A stretch of DNA of 64,000 bases from an uncultured Treponema sp. (GTDB lineage: Bacteria; Spirochaetota; Spirochaetia; Treponematales; Treponemataceae): the NCBI RefSeq assembly GCF_946187725.1, contig NZ_CAMHSK010000006.1, positions 1 through 64,000 of the forward strand, in the 5' to 3' direction. The notes under the pieces are model-generated. The model was not told the DNA's origin. It saw only the letters and a program-made list of their open reading frames with translations, and did not search any database. The translations under genes were made by a program, and so were the position numbers. Shown here in pieces: positions 54,302 through 62,877 of this stretch (position 1 is the stretch's first letter; every line of letters starts with the position of its first letter).

Positions 54302-56166
54302 ACGGATATATCAAAAAAGCTCCTCTAATTTTTCTGATTGTCTGTGCTGTTCTTTTTTCAGTCTACACCGTCATTGAATACGCTTTTTTTGCTTTTACAG
54401 AGCCGCCAGCTCCTCTCGTTGAAAAGCAGGAAATTCAGCGCGGTTCGATTCTTGACAGGAACGGTAAGGCACTCGCAGTTCCGGCAGCATTCTATGATTT
54501 CGGTGCGTCTCCGCAGTCAATCAAAAACAAAGATTTTTTTGCCGAACTTGTCGCGCCAGTCATCAACGAAAGTGAAAAAGACATTTTCGAACTTATCTCT
54601 AAATCAGACAATTCTTCTTTTGTTTACATAAAAAAACAGATTGATTCAAACACTTACGAAAAATTAAGAAAAATCTGTCAGAAAAACGGCTTTGGTGCTG
54701 TTGTAAAATTCGACAGGCTGCAGGGGCGTGTCTATCCAGAAAATGAACTTGCATCTCAGCTTATCGGCTTTGTCGGTAAAGACGGACAGGGGCTTGCCGG
54801 CATCGAATATTCCATGAAGGACATCCTGCTTCCGCCACCAGGCGAAAACGGTGAAGCAGTCCAGGGCAAAAACATTTACCTCACGATTGATGCAAACCTT
54901 CAGTCCAATCTTGAAAAAATTGCCCACGAGGCAATGGACGACACTCAGGCCGAATCTCTCATGCTGATTGCGGCAGAAGCAAAAACTGGTGAAGTTCTTT
55001 CCTATATAAGCCTTCCTTCCGCAAATCTCAATGACTTTTCAAGTGCCTCAAAAACAGAGTTAAAGAACAAGCCGGCAAGTGACAGCTACGAACCTGGTTC
55101 AGTTTTCAAGATTTTTTCAGTCGCTTCATTTTTGGACACTGGCTCAATCACACCTCAAGACATCTTTTTGTGCGACGGTGTTTATGCCAAAAAAACTGGC
55201 CGTGAAACTATCAAAATCACCTGTCTTGACCATCATGGCTGGGAAACCGCACGCGATGCACTCAAATACTCATGTAACGACGCCCTTGCGCAAATGAGCG
55301 AAAAAATTGATTCTGAGCCATTCCTTGCAAAACTTCATCAGCTCGGATTCGGAGAAAAACCGGGAACAGAAATCGCTGGTGAAACTCCGGGTGTTTTGCG
55401 AAGTCCAAATGACAGACTGTGGTCAGCCCGCTCAAAACCGACAATCGCAATCGGTCAGGAAATCACGGTCAGTGCCATTCAAATGGTTCAGGCGGCAACG
55501 GCAATCGCAAATGGCGGTGTGCCAGTTCAGCTCACTTTTGTCAGCAAAATCACTGACAACGAAGGCCACGAAGAATTCACTCACGCTCCAGTCCTGCGCG
55601 ACAGGGTTTTCCAAAAATCTACCACGGATTACATCCTCGACTGCATGGAGACCGTTGCCACAAGCGGTACAGGTCATCGTGCAGACCTCAAAGATGTTTC
55701 CATCGGTGTCAAAACGGGAACCGCACAGATGGCCGATCCAACCACAGGTGCTTACTCAAAGACTGATTTCGTTTCAAACTGTATGGCAATTTTCCCTATC
55801 AATGACCCGGAAATCATTCTTTACATCGTAATTGAAAAAGCAAAGGGCGAAACTTACGCTGGCAGAATCGTTGCCCCGGTAATTGCAAAGGCAGCCGATG
55901 TAATTGTCGATCAGCTTGGCATGAGCCGAGGAAACGCTTCAAGTCTTGCACATCCGGGCTCTGTATCAATCGCGGGCACAGTGCCAATCGTGCTCGGAGA
56001 TTCCGTTCCAGATTTCCGTGGTGTTTCAAAACGGCAGCTTCTTCCACTTCTCGACTACAAAAACATCAAAATTAAAATCAACGGCGACGGCTGGGTCAAA
56101 TTTCAGGAACCGCCGGCTGGCACACCTCTCACGGAGAACATGGAAATTGAACTCTATCTGGAATAA
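54292..56166 (+). CDS. Penicillin-binding protein, transpeptidase with PASTA domain (FtsI type)
   Basis: 624 residues. Signal anchor (APLIFLIVCAVLFSVYTVIEY), dimerisation domain with QRGSILDRNGKALA, and a transpeptidase with Ser270-V-F-Lys, Ser327-C-Asn and Lys474-T-G. A PASTA domain (VPDFRGVSKRQLLPLLDYK) ends the protein. This layout matches septal PBPs of the FtsI/SpoVD class that cross-link peptidoglycan at division. No dcw-cluster genes surround it, so whether it is the division or an elongation PBP is open. GGAAAGG precedes the ATG. Confidence 0.94.
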   Translation: MQVNGYIKKAPLIFLIVCAVLFSVYTVIEYAFFAFTEPPAPLVEKQEIQRGSILDRNGKALAVPAAFYDFGASPQSIKNKDFFAELVAPVINESEKDIFELISKSDNSSFVYIKKQIDSNTYEKLRKICQKNGFGAVVKFDRLQGRVYPENELASQLIGFVGKDGQGLAGIEYSMKDILLPPPGENGEAVQGKNIYLTIDANLQSNLEKIAHEAMDDTQAESLMLIAAEAKTGEVLSYISLPSANLNDFSSASKTELKNKPASDSYEPGSVFKIFSVASFLDTGSITPQDIFLCDGVYAKKTGRETIKITCLDHHGWETARDALKYSCNDALAQMSEKIDSEPFLAKLHQLGFGEKPGTEIAGETPGVLRSPNDRLWSARSKPTIAIGQEITVSAIQMVQAATAIANGGVPVQLTFVSKITDNEGHEEFTHAPVLRDRVFQKSTTDYILDCMETVATSGTGHRADLKDVSIGVKTGTAQMADPTTGAYSKTDFVSNCMAIFPINDPEIILYIVIEKAKGETYAGRIVAPVIAKAADVIVDQLGMSRGNASSLAHPGSVSIAGTVPIVLGDSVPDFRGVSKRQLLPLLDYKNIKIKINGDGWVKFQEPPAGTPLTENMEIELYLE

Positions 56167-58144
56167 AAATCTCGTTCTTTTCATGCAACGATTTCCCGAA
56201 CTGGCCAAAATGTTCTCTCTGCAAAACGCAGGTGACATTCCAGAAGACATTCCGCCGCATCTCGTGGCTCCAATCGAAATTCTTCAATCAAAACAAGGCA
56301 TCCCCACGGCAAAAGACGGCGGGAAATTCCTTCACTCGGCATACAATCCGCTGCGCGAAGCAGAACAGGCAGCAAAAGCGGCAAAATCTTCCATTTCAGA
56401 CTGCTATGCCACGGCCTTTTTTTCATTCGGGCTAGGCTATACCGCTATTGAATACGCAAAACTTTTTCCGAACGACACAATCATCCTAATCGAAAGCGAC
56501 CCGCGCTACTTTTTTACCGCACTTTCGCTCGTTGACTGGTCGCCGCTCTTCTCGCACGCAAATTTCATAATTGCACTGGGCACCGGGATTGATGCCGTCG
56601 TGAGCCTTATTGAACAAACGGGTGGCCTCAATCACACCGCAATCTCCGAAAACGCTTCACAGTCCGCGCACTCAGCGGATTATTTCAAAGCCCTGCATTC
56701 ACTGATTGAGCGTAATAAGCGCAAGGTCGAAATCAATTCATCGACGCTCGAAAAATTTTCAAAACTCTGGCTCAAAAACACTTGCCGAAACCTTCATTTT
56801 CTTGCCGAAAAACGAGGCATAACCGCTTTAAAAAATTCGTGCCCAAAAGACCTTCCATGCGTGATTCTTGCGGCAGGGCCGACATTACAGGAACTTCTGC
56901 CTCATTTGGCAAAAATCAAAAAGCGCGCAATTCTGATTGCAGTTGACACGGCTTTGAGAGCCTGCCTGCGTGCCGGGGTTGAACCCGATTTTATCGTGCT
57001 GGCAGACCCGCAGTATTACGCCTGGCGGCACATCGCAGGGCTTTCATCACCGTCAAGCATTCTTATTACAGAAAGTGCCGCTTATCCGGCAGTTTTCAGA
57101 TTTCAATGCAAAGAAATCATCATGTGCGCGTCCCTTTTTCCGCTTGGTCAGTACATCGAAAAGCAAATCGGGAGCAAGGGCGCTTTAATTGCCGGCGGCT
57201 CCGTCTCCACAACGGCATGGGATTTTGCCCGTTTCATTGGCGCAAACGAGATTTTCTGTGCTGGTTTGGATTTGGGCTATCCCGCTTTTCAGACGCATAT
57301 AAAAGGCTCAACTTTTGAAGAAAACCTTCACGCACATTCAGGCCGTCTTTCCCCAGCGGAATATTCAGGAAGCAGGATTCTTTTTTCAGCAGGAATAAAA
57401 TCAGACAAAGCCTACGACGAAAGCGAAATTCTGACCGACGGCAAAATGAAAATGTTTGCGTGGTGGTTCGAAAGCAAACAGGAAGAATTCAAAGAATCGA
57501 TAAAGTCATACACTCTTTCACCGAAATCGCTCAAGATTCCGGGATTTCTGGTCGCTTCAGCACAGGAACTTCTTTCCCGAAGCGATAAATCCGCACAAAA
57601 AGAAACTTTCTTTGAGACCACATGCGGGGGCGTTACGGGGGCAGATTTAAGCAAAAACTCTCACACGGACTCGCAGGCAAATCAAAATGAACAGGAAAGT
57701 GCCCCCGTAGAAGGGGGTGTCGGCGCAACGAAGTGCGACGCAGGGGGAAGTGACGCTTCGCTAACGAGTTTTGTCTCCGATTCTATTTTATCGGAAGACA
57801 AAACATCGCATTCCCCCTTTTACACTGCGCTCGAAAATCTCAAAAACGGTCTGGAAGAGCTTTATTCTGTCGCGAGAAAAGGTGCCAGAACAGCCGATGA
57901 GGGCATCAAATCCATAAATCCGCAGAAATTCATTCCTGAACTGGCAAAAATTGACGCAAAAATACTAAACTCAGAGTACAAGGAAATCGCATCGCTCGTC
58001 TTCCCAAATGAAAAAAAACTGGCCGCTTTAATCGAAAAATTGCCGCCGCTTGCAGATGAAGTAAAATCCTCGCTGCAGAAGTCAAAACTAATCTACAGCG
58101 AGCTGATGAAAAGCATCGCGCAGTACAAAAAATTTTTGCCCTAG
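56147..58144 (+). CDS. Maf/DUF115 motility-associated glycosyltransferase with repeat-derived insert
   Basis: About 665 residues. The DUF115 core (AAGPTLQELLPHLAKIKKRAILIAVDTALRACLRAGVEPDFIVLADPQ, here in pieces: AAGPTLQELLPHL, ILIAVDTALRACL, GVEPDFIVLADP) matches Maf proteins that transfer nonulosonic acids to flagellin. The usual N-terminus IWNKNLVLFMQRFPEL is preceded by no ATG; I choose TTG 56147 with GGAG 10 nt upstream, while ATG 56183 is the conservative alternative. Residues about 494-557 are coded by a palindromic repeat (57626-57818) and are Gly/Ser/Asp-rich. It overlaps the PBP gene by 20 nt; its stop overlaps the opposing gene's stop in CTAG. Whether spirochaete flagellins are the target is inferred. 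Confidence 0.88.
   Translation: MNSIWNKNLVLFMQRFPELAKMFSLQNAGDIPEDIPPHLVAPIEILQSKQGIPTAKDGGKFLHSAYNPLREAEQAAKAAKSSISDCYATAFFSFGLGYTAIEYAKLFPNDTIILIESDPRYFFTALSLVDWSPLFSHANFIIALGTGIDAVVSLIEQTGGLNHTAISENASQSAHSADYFKALHSLIERNKRKVEINSSTLEKFSKLWLKNTCRNLHFLAEKRGITALKNSCPKDLPCVILAAGPTLQELLPHLAKIKKRAILIAVDTALRACLRAGVEPDFIVLADPQYYAWRHIAGLSSPSSILITESAAYPAVFRFQCKEIIMCASLFPLGQYIEKQIGSKGALIAGGSVSTTAWDFARFIGANEIFCAGLDLGYPAFQTHIKGSTFEENLHAHSGRLSPAEYSGSRILFSAGIKSDKAYDESEILTDGKMKMFAWWFESKQEEFKESIKSYTLSPKSLKIPGFLVASAQELLSRSDKSAQKETFFETTCGGVTGADLSKNSHTDSQANQNEQESAPVEGGVGATKCDAGGSDASLTSFVSDSILSEDKTSHSPFYTALENLKNGLEELYSVARKGARTADEGIKSINPQKFIPELAKIDAKILNSEYKEIASLVFPNEKKLAALIEKLPPLADEVKSSLQKSKLIYSELMKSIAQYKKFLP
57626..57818 (-). 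repeat. Palindromic GC-rich element, copy B (in frame inside the Maf gene)
   Basis: Read on the minus strand it starts GGGGGAATGCGATGTTTTG, mirrors this across a loop, and ends with GCCCCCGTAACGCCCCC (57642 to 57626), with CACCCCCTTCTACGGGGGC between (57719 to 57701). It shares exact 20-mer and 17-mer blocks with the element in lptB but lies in the opposite orientation relative to the host gene. Confidence 0.9.
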
Positions 58145-59430
58145 TTGAACTGATTTCGCCACACCGCGATTCGCTCATCAATCGATTTTGCCGCAGAAGT
58201 CGAGGCCGTATTTGACGCATCAGAAAGATAAGGAATAATCACGCGCTCTTTGAGACTTTCCCAGCGTGAAGGGAGCGGAAGCGGTGCGACCAGAGAATTT
58301 TCGGCCGGCAGGTTCCCGAGAAGATTTTTATAATAGGCCGGGAAAATGCGTTCATTCACACTTTTAATAGAAGAAAATCCACTGCAAATTCCGAAAGTTT
58401 CTGTGTCGAGATTCATGCGCATTGAGCGTTCAAGCAGATTTTTTTGAGTTGATTCCGAAAGGAACCAGTTGACGAATTCGCAGGCCGCCCTTACATTTTT
58501 GCTTTTTCTGTAGAGGGCAAGTGAAGTCATGTCATCATTTACGAAGATTTTCTCGTCTTTTGAAAGCCAGCGGAACAAAATGTTTTCGGTTTGATCGCTG
58601 GAAATATTGAAGAAATCGTCGCTTTTGATATACGCGAACAAACATCGGTCAGCATTTACGAGTTTGTGTGATGGCGCGTAAAGATATTTGAAAGAAAAAT
58701 CCTGTTCAGCTTCAGTTCCGCCGTTTTTTGCAAGAGACCAGTCTTTTAAGTAGGCAATTGTTTCATTCAGCGAAGAAGTGTTCCATGAAAAAGAAGTGCC
58801 CTTTTCACCGAATTCAGCCCCGTTCATCTTGGCAATATGGAACATAAAATTTGCATCCCAGGAAGGAGCATAGCCCATTTTTACGAAGAATTCATCTTTT
58901 GACTTCTGATTAAAAAGACTGCCCGCATTTTTGATTGTATCGACATCAATGAACATGTTTTCGCCCAGCAAATCCTGATTTTTTGAAGCGAAAATCATCA
59001 TCGGAATATTGAAGCTCACAGGAATCAAATACTGACGGCCACTGATTTTACCGTATTCAAGCAAAGGAGCATAAATCGAAAGAGGATTGATACGCCGTCT
59101 GCTGAAAACACGGTCGAGCGAAGAGAAATTCTTTTTGATTCGGGAATTGCGCAGGAAAGAACCGATTACAATGTCGGGCTGCTGCTCGTCTTTTGCAGGA
59201 GGCAAAGAAACAGCAAGTTTATCTTTGTAAACAACAACCGCCTTTGCCTTGTTCTGTGCGACATTGAAAAACTCGACATAAGAAACAATTTCCGGCCTGT
59301 CGGTCCAAATCACGACCGGGGAAGAAGAGCCACAAGATGAAAGAAGTATTAGCAATGAGAAATGGAAAAAAGTGAGCAGTGAGCAGTGAGCAGTGAGCAG
59401 TTTTTTTATGATACGGAATATGTTTTTCAA
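58141..59430 (-). CDS. Extracellular solute-binding lipoprotein (family 1 type)
   Basis: 429 residues. A lipoprotein signal ends FSLLILLSSCGSS. The mature chain resembles family 1 sugar-binding proteins (VVIWTDRPEIVSYVEFFNVAQN, YLIPVSFNIPMMIFASKNQD, AACEFVNWFLSESTQKN). No permease or ATPase genes are adjacent, so it is either an orphan receptor or a scavenging lipoprotein. The start is TTG 59430 with AAGGA 9 nt upstream; no ATG is available. The signal-peptide n-region is coded by a heptanucleotide repeat (59371-59400). Confidence 0.82.
   Translation of the reverse strand: MKNIFRIIKKLLTAHCSLLTFFHFSLLILLSSCGSSSPVVIWTDRPEIVSYVEFFNVAQNKAKAVVVYKDKLAVSLPPAKDEQQPDIVIGSFLRNSRIKKNFSSLDRVFSRRRINPLSIYAPLLEYGKISGRQYLIPVSFNIPMMIFASKNQDLLGENMFIDVDTIKNAGSLFNQKSKDEFFVKMGYAPSWDANFMFHIAKMNGAEFGEKGTSFSWNTSSLNETIAYLKDWSLAKNGGTEAEQDFSFKYLYAPSHKLVNADRCLFAYIKSDDFFNISSDQTENILFRWLSKDEKIFVNDDMTSLALYRKSKNVRAACEFVNWFLSESTQKNLLERSMRMNLDTETFGICSGFSSIKSVNERIFPAYYKNLLGNLPAENSLVAPLPLPSRWESLKERVIIPYLSDASNTASTSAAKSIDERIAVWRNQFN
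59371..59400. repeat. Heptamer tandem repeat AGTGAGC x4 in a lipoprotein signal peptide
   Basis: Four exact AGTGAGC units plus AG. In the coding direction they read CTGCTCACTGCTCAC... and encode LLTAHCSLLT. Seven is not a multiple of three, so gain or loss of one unit shifts the frame between the start codon and the signal core. Confidence 0.9.
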
Positions 59431-59492
59431 TTTTTGATGTCCTTTTTTATGGGGGAATTATAGCATAAAAGGGCTGGGTATCATAGAGCGTG

Positions 59493-59690
59493 AAAATAGT
59501 GAAATAACTGCACTTTTTGCGCTTTAAAATGCTGAAATAACTGCACTTTTCGTGGTTTAAAATATTGAAAAAACTGCACTTTTCCAGTGATAAAATATTG
59601 AAAAAACTGCACTATTTAACTAAAATAATTTTGAAAAAAGTGCACTATTTTGTGTATAAAATTCTGAAATAACTGCACTAAATGGAGGTT
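59493..59690 (+). repeat. Six 33-bp direct repeats (iteron-like array) upstream of the DUF4143 ATPase
   Basis: Units begin at 59493, 59526, 59559, 59592, 59625 and 59658. The block ACTGCACT (AGTGCACT in unit 5) recurs at 59507, 59540, 59573, 59606, 59639 and 59672, an exact 33-bp period. The conserved part is about AAAATNYTGAAAWAACTGCA plus CT and a T-run; the last 8-9 bases vary. The sixth unit runs into the ribosome site (GGAGG) of the ATPase gene. About three helical turns per unit would put every site on the same DNA face. Confidence 0.93.
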
Positions 59691-59693
59691 CGC

Positions 59694-61031
59694 ATGTTCA
59701 AGAGAAAAGCAGAGGATGCTCTTAAAAACTGGAAAGAAAACCTTGCTCCAAACTATGCGGCTATTCTTGAAGGTGCAAGGCGCGTTGGAAAATCTACCAT
59801 TGCAGAAGAATTCGCAAAATCAAATTATCGTTCCTATATAAAAATTGATTTTGCAAATATCACAAGGGAACTCGAAGATGTTTTCAAGGATATCGCAAGC
59901 CTCGACCGATTTTTTTTACGCTTACAAACAGTCAGCGGAGTCACTTTATACAAAAGAGAATCTGTCATCATTTTTGACGAAATACAGCTCTACCCGAAAG
60001 TTCGCCAAGCAATAAAATATCTGGTTTCAGACGGAAGATATGATTACATAGAAACCGGCTCGCTAATCAGTATAAAGAAAAATGTAAAAGATATAGTCAT
60101 TCCGTCGGAAGAACATAAAATCCCAGTCTACCCGATGGATTATGAAGAATTTATGTGGGCGACAGGGAATGACACATATAACAGTCTAAGAGACTTATAC
60201 ACCCTTAATGAAGAAGTCGGCAATGGCACGAACCGCAAGCTCATGAAAGATTTTCGCACATACATGGCGGTTGGTGGAATGCCACAGGCCGTAAAAGCCT
60301 ATGTTGACGGCAAAAACTTTTCTCAGATTGATTCAGTAAAAAGAGAAATCATAAATCTCTATATCGATGATTTCAAAAAGATAGATTCATCAGGCCTGAT
60401 AGGAAAAATGTACAAGTCGATTCCAAGTCAGCTAGCGACACACAAAAAAAGATATGTCATTTCGCAGGCAACACAAAAACGAAAAGTCGCCAAAGATCTG
60501 GAACGGCTCTCGGATTTGCTCGATTCAAAAACCGTCATTCCATGTTACAACACATTGAATCCCAGCATTACGCTTTCCCTCACAAAAGATGAAGATTCAT
60601 TCAAATTGTACCTCTCTGATGTCGGCTTGTTCACGACAATGCTGTTTGATTCGGAGCCGAAAACAGGAGAGAATATTTACAGCAAACTGCTTGGAGACAA
60701 ACTTCCCGCTGACCTGGGCTATCTGTACGAAAACATGGTCGCACAGATAATGAGGGCAACAGGCCGGGAGCTTTATTATCACACCTGGAACAAGGAAGGG
60801 AGCACACATTCTTATGAAGTTGATTTTCTGATTCAGTCAGGCAAAAAAATAGTTCCTTTCGAGGTAAAATCTTCTTCAAGAAAAACACACGAATCAATAG
60901 ACGCATTCTGCCAGAAATATGCGAAGTTTATTTCACACGCGTTTTTACTGTCGCAAAAAGATGTCGCTCAGGAGGATAATTTGCTCTTCAAGCCGGTTTG
61001 GATGTTGCCCTTTATTCTGAAGGAAGTGTAA
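59694..61031 (+). CDS. AAA family ATPase with DUF4143 domain
   Basis: 445 residues. AAA_14 ATPase domain with P-loop LEGARRVGKSTIAEEFA and Walker B SVIIFDEIQLYP, sensor-like IETGSLISI, then PVYPMDYEEFMWA typical of these ATPases, and a C-terminal DUF4143 domain (GYLYENMVAQIMRATGRELYYHTWN, VDFLIQSGKKIVPFEVKSS) that has a PD-(D/E)XK-like nuclease fold: the order D-F and E-V-K is visible. Function is not established for the family; many copies per genome occur in Treponema and Bacteroides relatives. GGAGG lies inside the repeat array, and I take ATG 59694 rather than the ATG at 59682 that precedes GGAGG. Confidence 0.92.
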   Translation: MFKRKAEDALKNWKENLAPNYAAILEGARRVGKSTIAEEFAKSNYRSYIKIDFANITRELEDVFKDIASLDRFFLRLQTVSGVTLYKRESVIIFDEIQLYPKVRQAIKYLVSDGRYDYIETGSLISIKKNVKDIVIPSEEHKIPVYPMDYEEFMWATGNDTYNSLRDLYTLNEEVGNGTNRKLMKDFRTYMAVGGMPQAVKAYVDGKNFSQIDSVKREIINLYIDDFKKIDSSGLIGKMYKSIPSQLATHKKRYVISQATQKRKVAKDLERLSDLLDSKTVIPCYNTLNPSITLSLTKDEDSFKLYLSDVGLFTTMLFDSEPKTGENIYSKLLGDKLPADLGYLYENMVAQIMRATGRELYYHTWNKEGSTHSYEVDFLIQSGKKIVPFEVKSSSRKTHESIDAFCQKYAKFISHAFLLSQKDVAQEDNLLFKPVWMLPFILKEV

Positions 61032-61058
61032 GCAGGGAATTGAGAGTTGAAGACAAAA

Positions 61059-61113
61059 AAAGAGGAAACACCCCTTTTTATAAAAGGTTTCTTTTCCTCT
61101 TTCAATCTTTTTT
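61059..61113. terminator. Bidirectional terminator between ATPase and 61130 gene
   Basis: AAAGAGGAAA (61059-61068) pairs with TTTCCTCTTT (61093-61102), with an inner CCTTT/AAAGG helix; T-run CTTTTTT follows at 61107-61113 and an A-run precedes it. Confidence 0.85.
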
Positions 61114-61129
61114 CTTCCAAAAATCAACT

Positions 61130-61702
61130 CTAAGCTTCGATTCCTATCTCAGATTTAAAATCTTTTGCTGAAGTAATTGTTTCTGGAACACTCAGTGACA
61201 AATTGTTATTTGCCTTTTCAAGACCTTTATTTATAAACAAGACTATTTCCTCAATATTTGACTTTTTTGAAAAAGTCTGTTTGAAATAATTTTTATCCTT
61301 GTCAGTTTTTAAAACAATATAGTAGCGTACCGTAAAAACTGAACCAGCAGGTCGAGCTTTCAGACATTTTGCAAAAGTCACCTTTGATAAATCAATTAGT
61401 TCGGTTGGTCTGAAATTCCCAGCTCTTTCAACGAGCAGTTCATTTGTGTCTTCATCGAATTCGATTTTTCGATTTAAGAAAAATGGAATCAGAAATAAAA
61501 TGAATACGGCATAAACCAAAACTGTAAAAGCCAGGAATCCTGTATAATCTTCGCCATACACAACTGAACGCCAGCAGCAAAATGCCAACGAAATACAAGA
61601 CAAAAGGTTGAAGGCATTGTCATACGAACCTTTTTCATCAATCCATGCACTTCCTTTTACATCAAGCATATTTCTTTTTATTTCTATTTTTTCATCGCTC
61701 AT
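61130..61702 (-). CDS. Two-helix membrane protein of unknown function
   Basis: 190 residues from ATG 61702 (ribosome site GGAG; an in-frame TTG 12 nt upstream overlaps it). Two membrane helices (SCISLAFCCWRSVVY and FLAFTVLVYAVFILFLIPFFL) are followed by a PH-like beta domain: FDEDTNELLVERAGNFRPTELIDLSKV. This is a pattern seen in small bacterial membrane proteins with bPH-type domains. Not further recognised. It follows the zinc-ribbon gene by 15 nt, so the minus-strand genes from here up to 63405 may form one transcript. Confidence 0.65.
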   Translation of the reverse strand: MSDEKIEIKRNMLDVKGSAWIDEKGSYDNAFNLLSCISLAFCCWRSVVYGEDYTGFLAFTVLVYAVFILFLIPFFLNRKIEFDEDTNELLVERAGNFRPTELIDLSKVTFAKCLKARPAGSVFTVRYYIVLKTDKDKNYFKQTFSKKSNIEEIVLFINKGLEKANNNLSLSVPETITSAKDFKSEIGIEA

Positions 61703-61717
61703 AATATTCTCCAAAAT

Positions 61718-62308
61718 TTATTGATTTGACATAGAATAGAGAAATGAGTTTATGCTAAAAGCATCATTCATTTCTTGACCACCTATATTCAACCCCACGA
61801 CACTAAAATTCTCTTCTTTCTTATAAACCTGAAATGTAAGGGTGACTTTTGTTTTTTTCCCGCCATACAGAATTTTTCCTTTAATATCAACAAAACAATT
61901 ATCGCCTTCATGCCTGCATTTCCACTTTGGGGAGGCAATAAAATTGTCAACCAGATCGTTAATACTCTTGTTTGGTGCATAATCTGCAAAACTACTATCC
62001 TTTACAAGAGAAATCGCATGTCTATCAACCCTTATATAAAGACAGCAAATCAACGAGAAAATAACACAGACTAAGGCAACGGGATGAAGGCATGCGACAA
62101 TTCTGTCCATAAGTCTGTCCATTCGTTTGGCTTCATTTATATCGACACATTCAGCTTCAACTTTTTCTGAAGTGGTCTCATCAGTTTGATGTAAATCCCG
62201 CTTTGATTGGCTTTCATCTGATTCTGCTTTTTGAACAGTTGAAGCTCCACATTTACTACAGAACTTTGCATCATCGGCTAATTCTGTACCACATTTTGAA
62301 CAAAACAT
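61718..62308 (-). CDS. Zinc-ribbon single-pass membrane protein (copy 1)
   Basis: 196 residues. The N-terminal zinc ribbon MFCSKCGTELADDAKFCSKCG has two CxxC knuckles, followed by a Ser/Glu-rich linker, one membrane helix (VALVCVIFSLICCLYIRV) and an outside domain of about 100 residues (KWKCRHEGDNCFVDIKGKILYGG, VTLTFQVYK). The N-terminus and leader are almost identical at DNA level to the next gene. Function unknown; zinc_ribbon_2 modules often link membrane proteins to assembly partners. Confidence 0.75.
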   Translation of the reverse strand: MFCSKCGTELADDAKFCSKCGASTVQKAESDESQSKRDLHQTDETTSEKVEAECVDINEAKRMDRLMDRIVACLHPVALVCVIFSLICCLYIRVDRHAISLVKDSSFADYAPNKSINDLVDNFIASPKWKCRHEGDNCFVDIKGKILYGGKKTKVTLTFQVYKKEENFSVVGLNIGGQEMNDAFSINSFLYSMSNQ

Positions 62309-62325
62309 ATTATAAACTCCTATTT
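62259..62325 (-). repeat. 67-bp duplication, copy 1 (ribosome site and zinc-ribbon start)
   Basis: This segment and 62828-62894 match at 65 of 67 positions. Each covers the leader, AGGAGTTTATA ribosome region, start codon and first 16-17 codons. The downstream coding sequences are unrelated, so either the module was copied or only this part is held alike by recombination. Confidence 0.9.
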
Positions 62326-62334
62326 CTTATGCTT

Positions 62335-62877
62335 TTAATTTTGCATTCTCATTCGTAATTTTAGTATTCTCTTCCACTGCTCAGGCGTAACATTTGAATC
62401 GTCACACCCCTCAAGTATCTCGGCGGCCTCCTGCATATCTTTCATAGCTTTTGAATACTCAGCCATAAGCTCCCCATACGCATCTTCAAATGTTGTGGCG
62501 GAGTTTTTTTTCGTATCCAATTTTTCTATCCGCGTTATTGCAGAGTCCATTTTATCCAAAGCCACATCCACGGCATTTTTTCGGACTTTCTCAACAGAAG
62601 AAGCACTTGATAATCCGCTGCGCTCGGCACAAGAAGAACAATTTCTAACCAAAGCTATGGCCGCTAATATAACAAAAATTAGTGCAACAAAACTTTTTAT
62701 ATGGTCAAGAATTGTTTTTGGCTGTTCTTTTTTTTCATTTTTCGATGATTCATCTTTTGGAGCCGTTGCACTTTCCGGTTTCAAAACACTTTCTGAAGGT
62801 TGACTCACTGTCGTACCACAAGTCGTACAGAATTTTGCATCATCGGCTAATTCTGTACCACATTTTGAACAAAACAT
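62335..62877 (-). CDS. Zinc-ribbon single-pass membrane protein (copy 2)
   Basis: 180 residues. The same zinc ribbon MFCSKCGTELADDAKFCTTCG, a Glu/Lys/Ser linker, one membrane helix (SFVALIFVILAAIALVRNC), then a Cys pair (CSSC) and a helical tail (VDVALDKMDSAITRIEKLD) with no resemblance to the other copy. The 67-bp duplication covers its start. Function unknown. Confidence 0.75.
   Translation of the reverse strand: MFCSKCGTELADDAKFCTTCGTTVSQPSESVLKPESATAPKDESSKNEKKEQPKTILDHIKSFVALIFVILAAIALVRNCSSCAERSGLSSASSVEKVRKNAVDVALDKMDSAITRIEKLDTKKNSATTFEDAYGELMAEYSKAMKDMQEAAEILEGCDDSNVTPEQWKRILKLRMRMQN

Noticed and set aside
55946-56146. Longer N-terminus of the Maf protein starting at 55946
   Set aside because: This stretch is the PASTA domain of the PBP read in another frame; its composition is unlike Maf proteins.
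59493-59690. CRISPR-like regular repeats
   Set aside because: The conserved part is up to about 24 nt but the variable part is only 8-9 nt, there are no cas genes, and the last repeat contains a ribosome site. An iteron-like operator array fits better.
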